From Charina bottae (taxonomy: Eukaryota > Chordata > Lepidosauria > Squamata > Charinaidae): a stretch of DNA of 64,000 nucleotides. The notes below the pieces were generated by a model. That model was not told where the DNA came from. It was given only the letters and a program-made list of their open reading frames with translations, and searched no databases. The translations under genes and the position numbers were made by a program. Position 1 is the first letter of the stretch, and every line of letters starts with the position of its first letter. The DNA is taken from NCBI GenBank assembly GCA_023362775.1, contig JALMGJ010000003.1, positions 81,295,855-81,359,854 of the forward strand. Direction: 5' to 3'. Shown here in pieces: positions 63,721 to 64,000 of this stretch.

Positions 63721-64000
63721 CAAATTAAGCATTTTAGGAATTTGATAGTTATCACATAGTTAGTTATCATTAAGATAGTAGTTTCTGGTACTTTGAAAAT
63801 GGCTATTATCAGTAAGAATGACTGACAGACTCAAAGATGTCTATAGTGATCTTTACCCAAAACAATAAATAAGCTGAATGCAGTTCTCATTTCTTGCTGT
63901 CTGAAATATTTTGGGGCCAACCAACCATGAAGAAATAATTTTCTATATGTGTGTCCTGATTAAGTCACAGCACACAAATCATCATTTTGTGTGGTGTTTT
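63721..64000. other. Non-coding sequence to window end
   Basis: No recognised family or gene. Confidence 0.45.

Overview
The window looks like a gene-poor stretch of a squamate reptile genome, most likely a snake. The evidence is the repeat content: tRNA-derived SINEs of the Sauria type with a BovB-like 3' end, BovB/RTE LINEs, CR1 LINEs of the L3 kind ending in a 'CCGCCCAGAGTC' motif, an L1 lineage, Penelope-like elements, hAT-type miniature transposons and many microsatellites. I found no host protein-coding gene, no rRNA, no genuine tRNA and nothing prokaryotic. All long open frames are transposon remnants, antisense shadows or translated simple repeats. The snake assignment is an inference from repeat families.

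Layout. 0-8 kb: a SINE tail cut by the window edge, an unidentified decayed ORF, CR1 fragments, a 268-bp hAT MITE, a BovB copy with a damaged RT active site (4.3-5.4 kb) and two CR1 3' ends (6-7.6 kb). 9-23 kb: Sauria SINEs, two L1-derived insertions with target-site duplications (9.4-11.3 kb minus; 20.1-22.5 kb plus, the latter with an ORF1 but almost no ORF2), an old chicken-type CR1 and Penelope-related short insertions. 23-40 kb: CR1 fragments, SINEs, a TIR element at 29.3 kb, a hAT MITE at 33.4 kb, a BovB tail and simple repeats. 40-46 kb: an internally deleted BovB that joins the endonuclease to the 3' end, plus SINEs. 47-50.4 kb: the most complex locus, a 3.08-kb hAT-type element inserted in a CR1 copy and itself carrying a Penelope-like insertion, a SINE and direct and inverted repeats of a GC-rich unit of about 130 bp. 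51-64 kb: a 315-bp TTTTA array, SINEs, a second BovB subfamily, a palindromic MITE, a solo LTR, a second LTR-like segment, a 203-bp foldback element with hammerhead-like motifs, the second copy of the 268-bp MITE and an old RTE copy split by a CR1 tail.

The elements interact as donors and parasites. BovB-type LINEs probably mobilised the Sauria SINEs, whose 3' end resembles BovB. An L1 lineage probably mobilised the ORF1-only element. Penelope-like elements are the likely source of the short hammerhead-like insertions. Insertion boundaries were called by matching flanking duplications by eye. Family names come from recognition of conserved segments, not from a database search, and boundaries without a stated duplication are approximate to about 10-30 bases.
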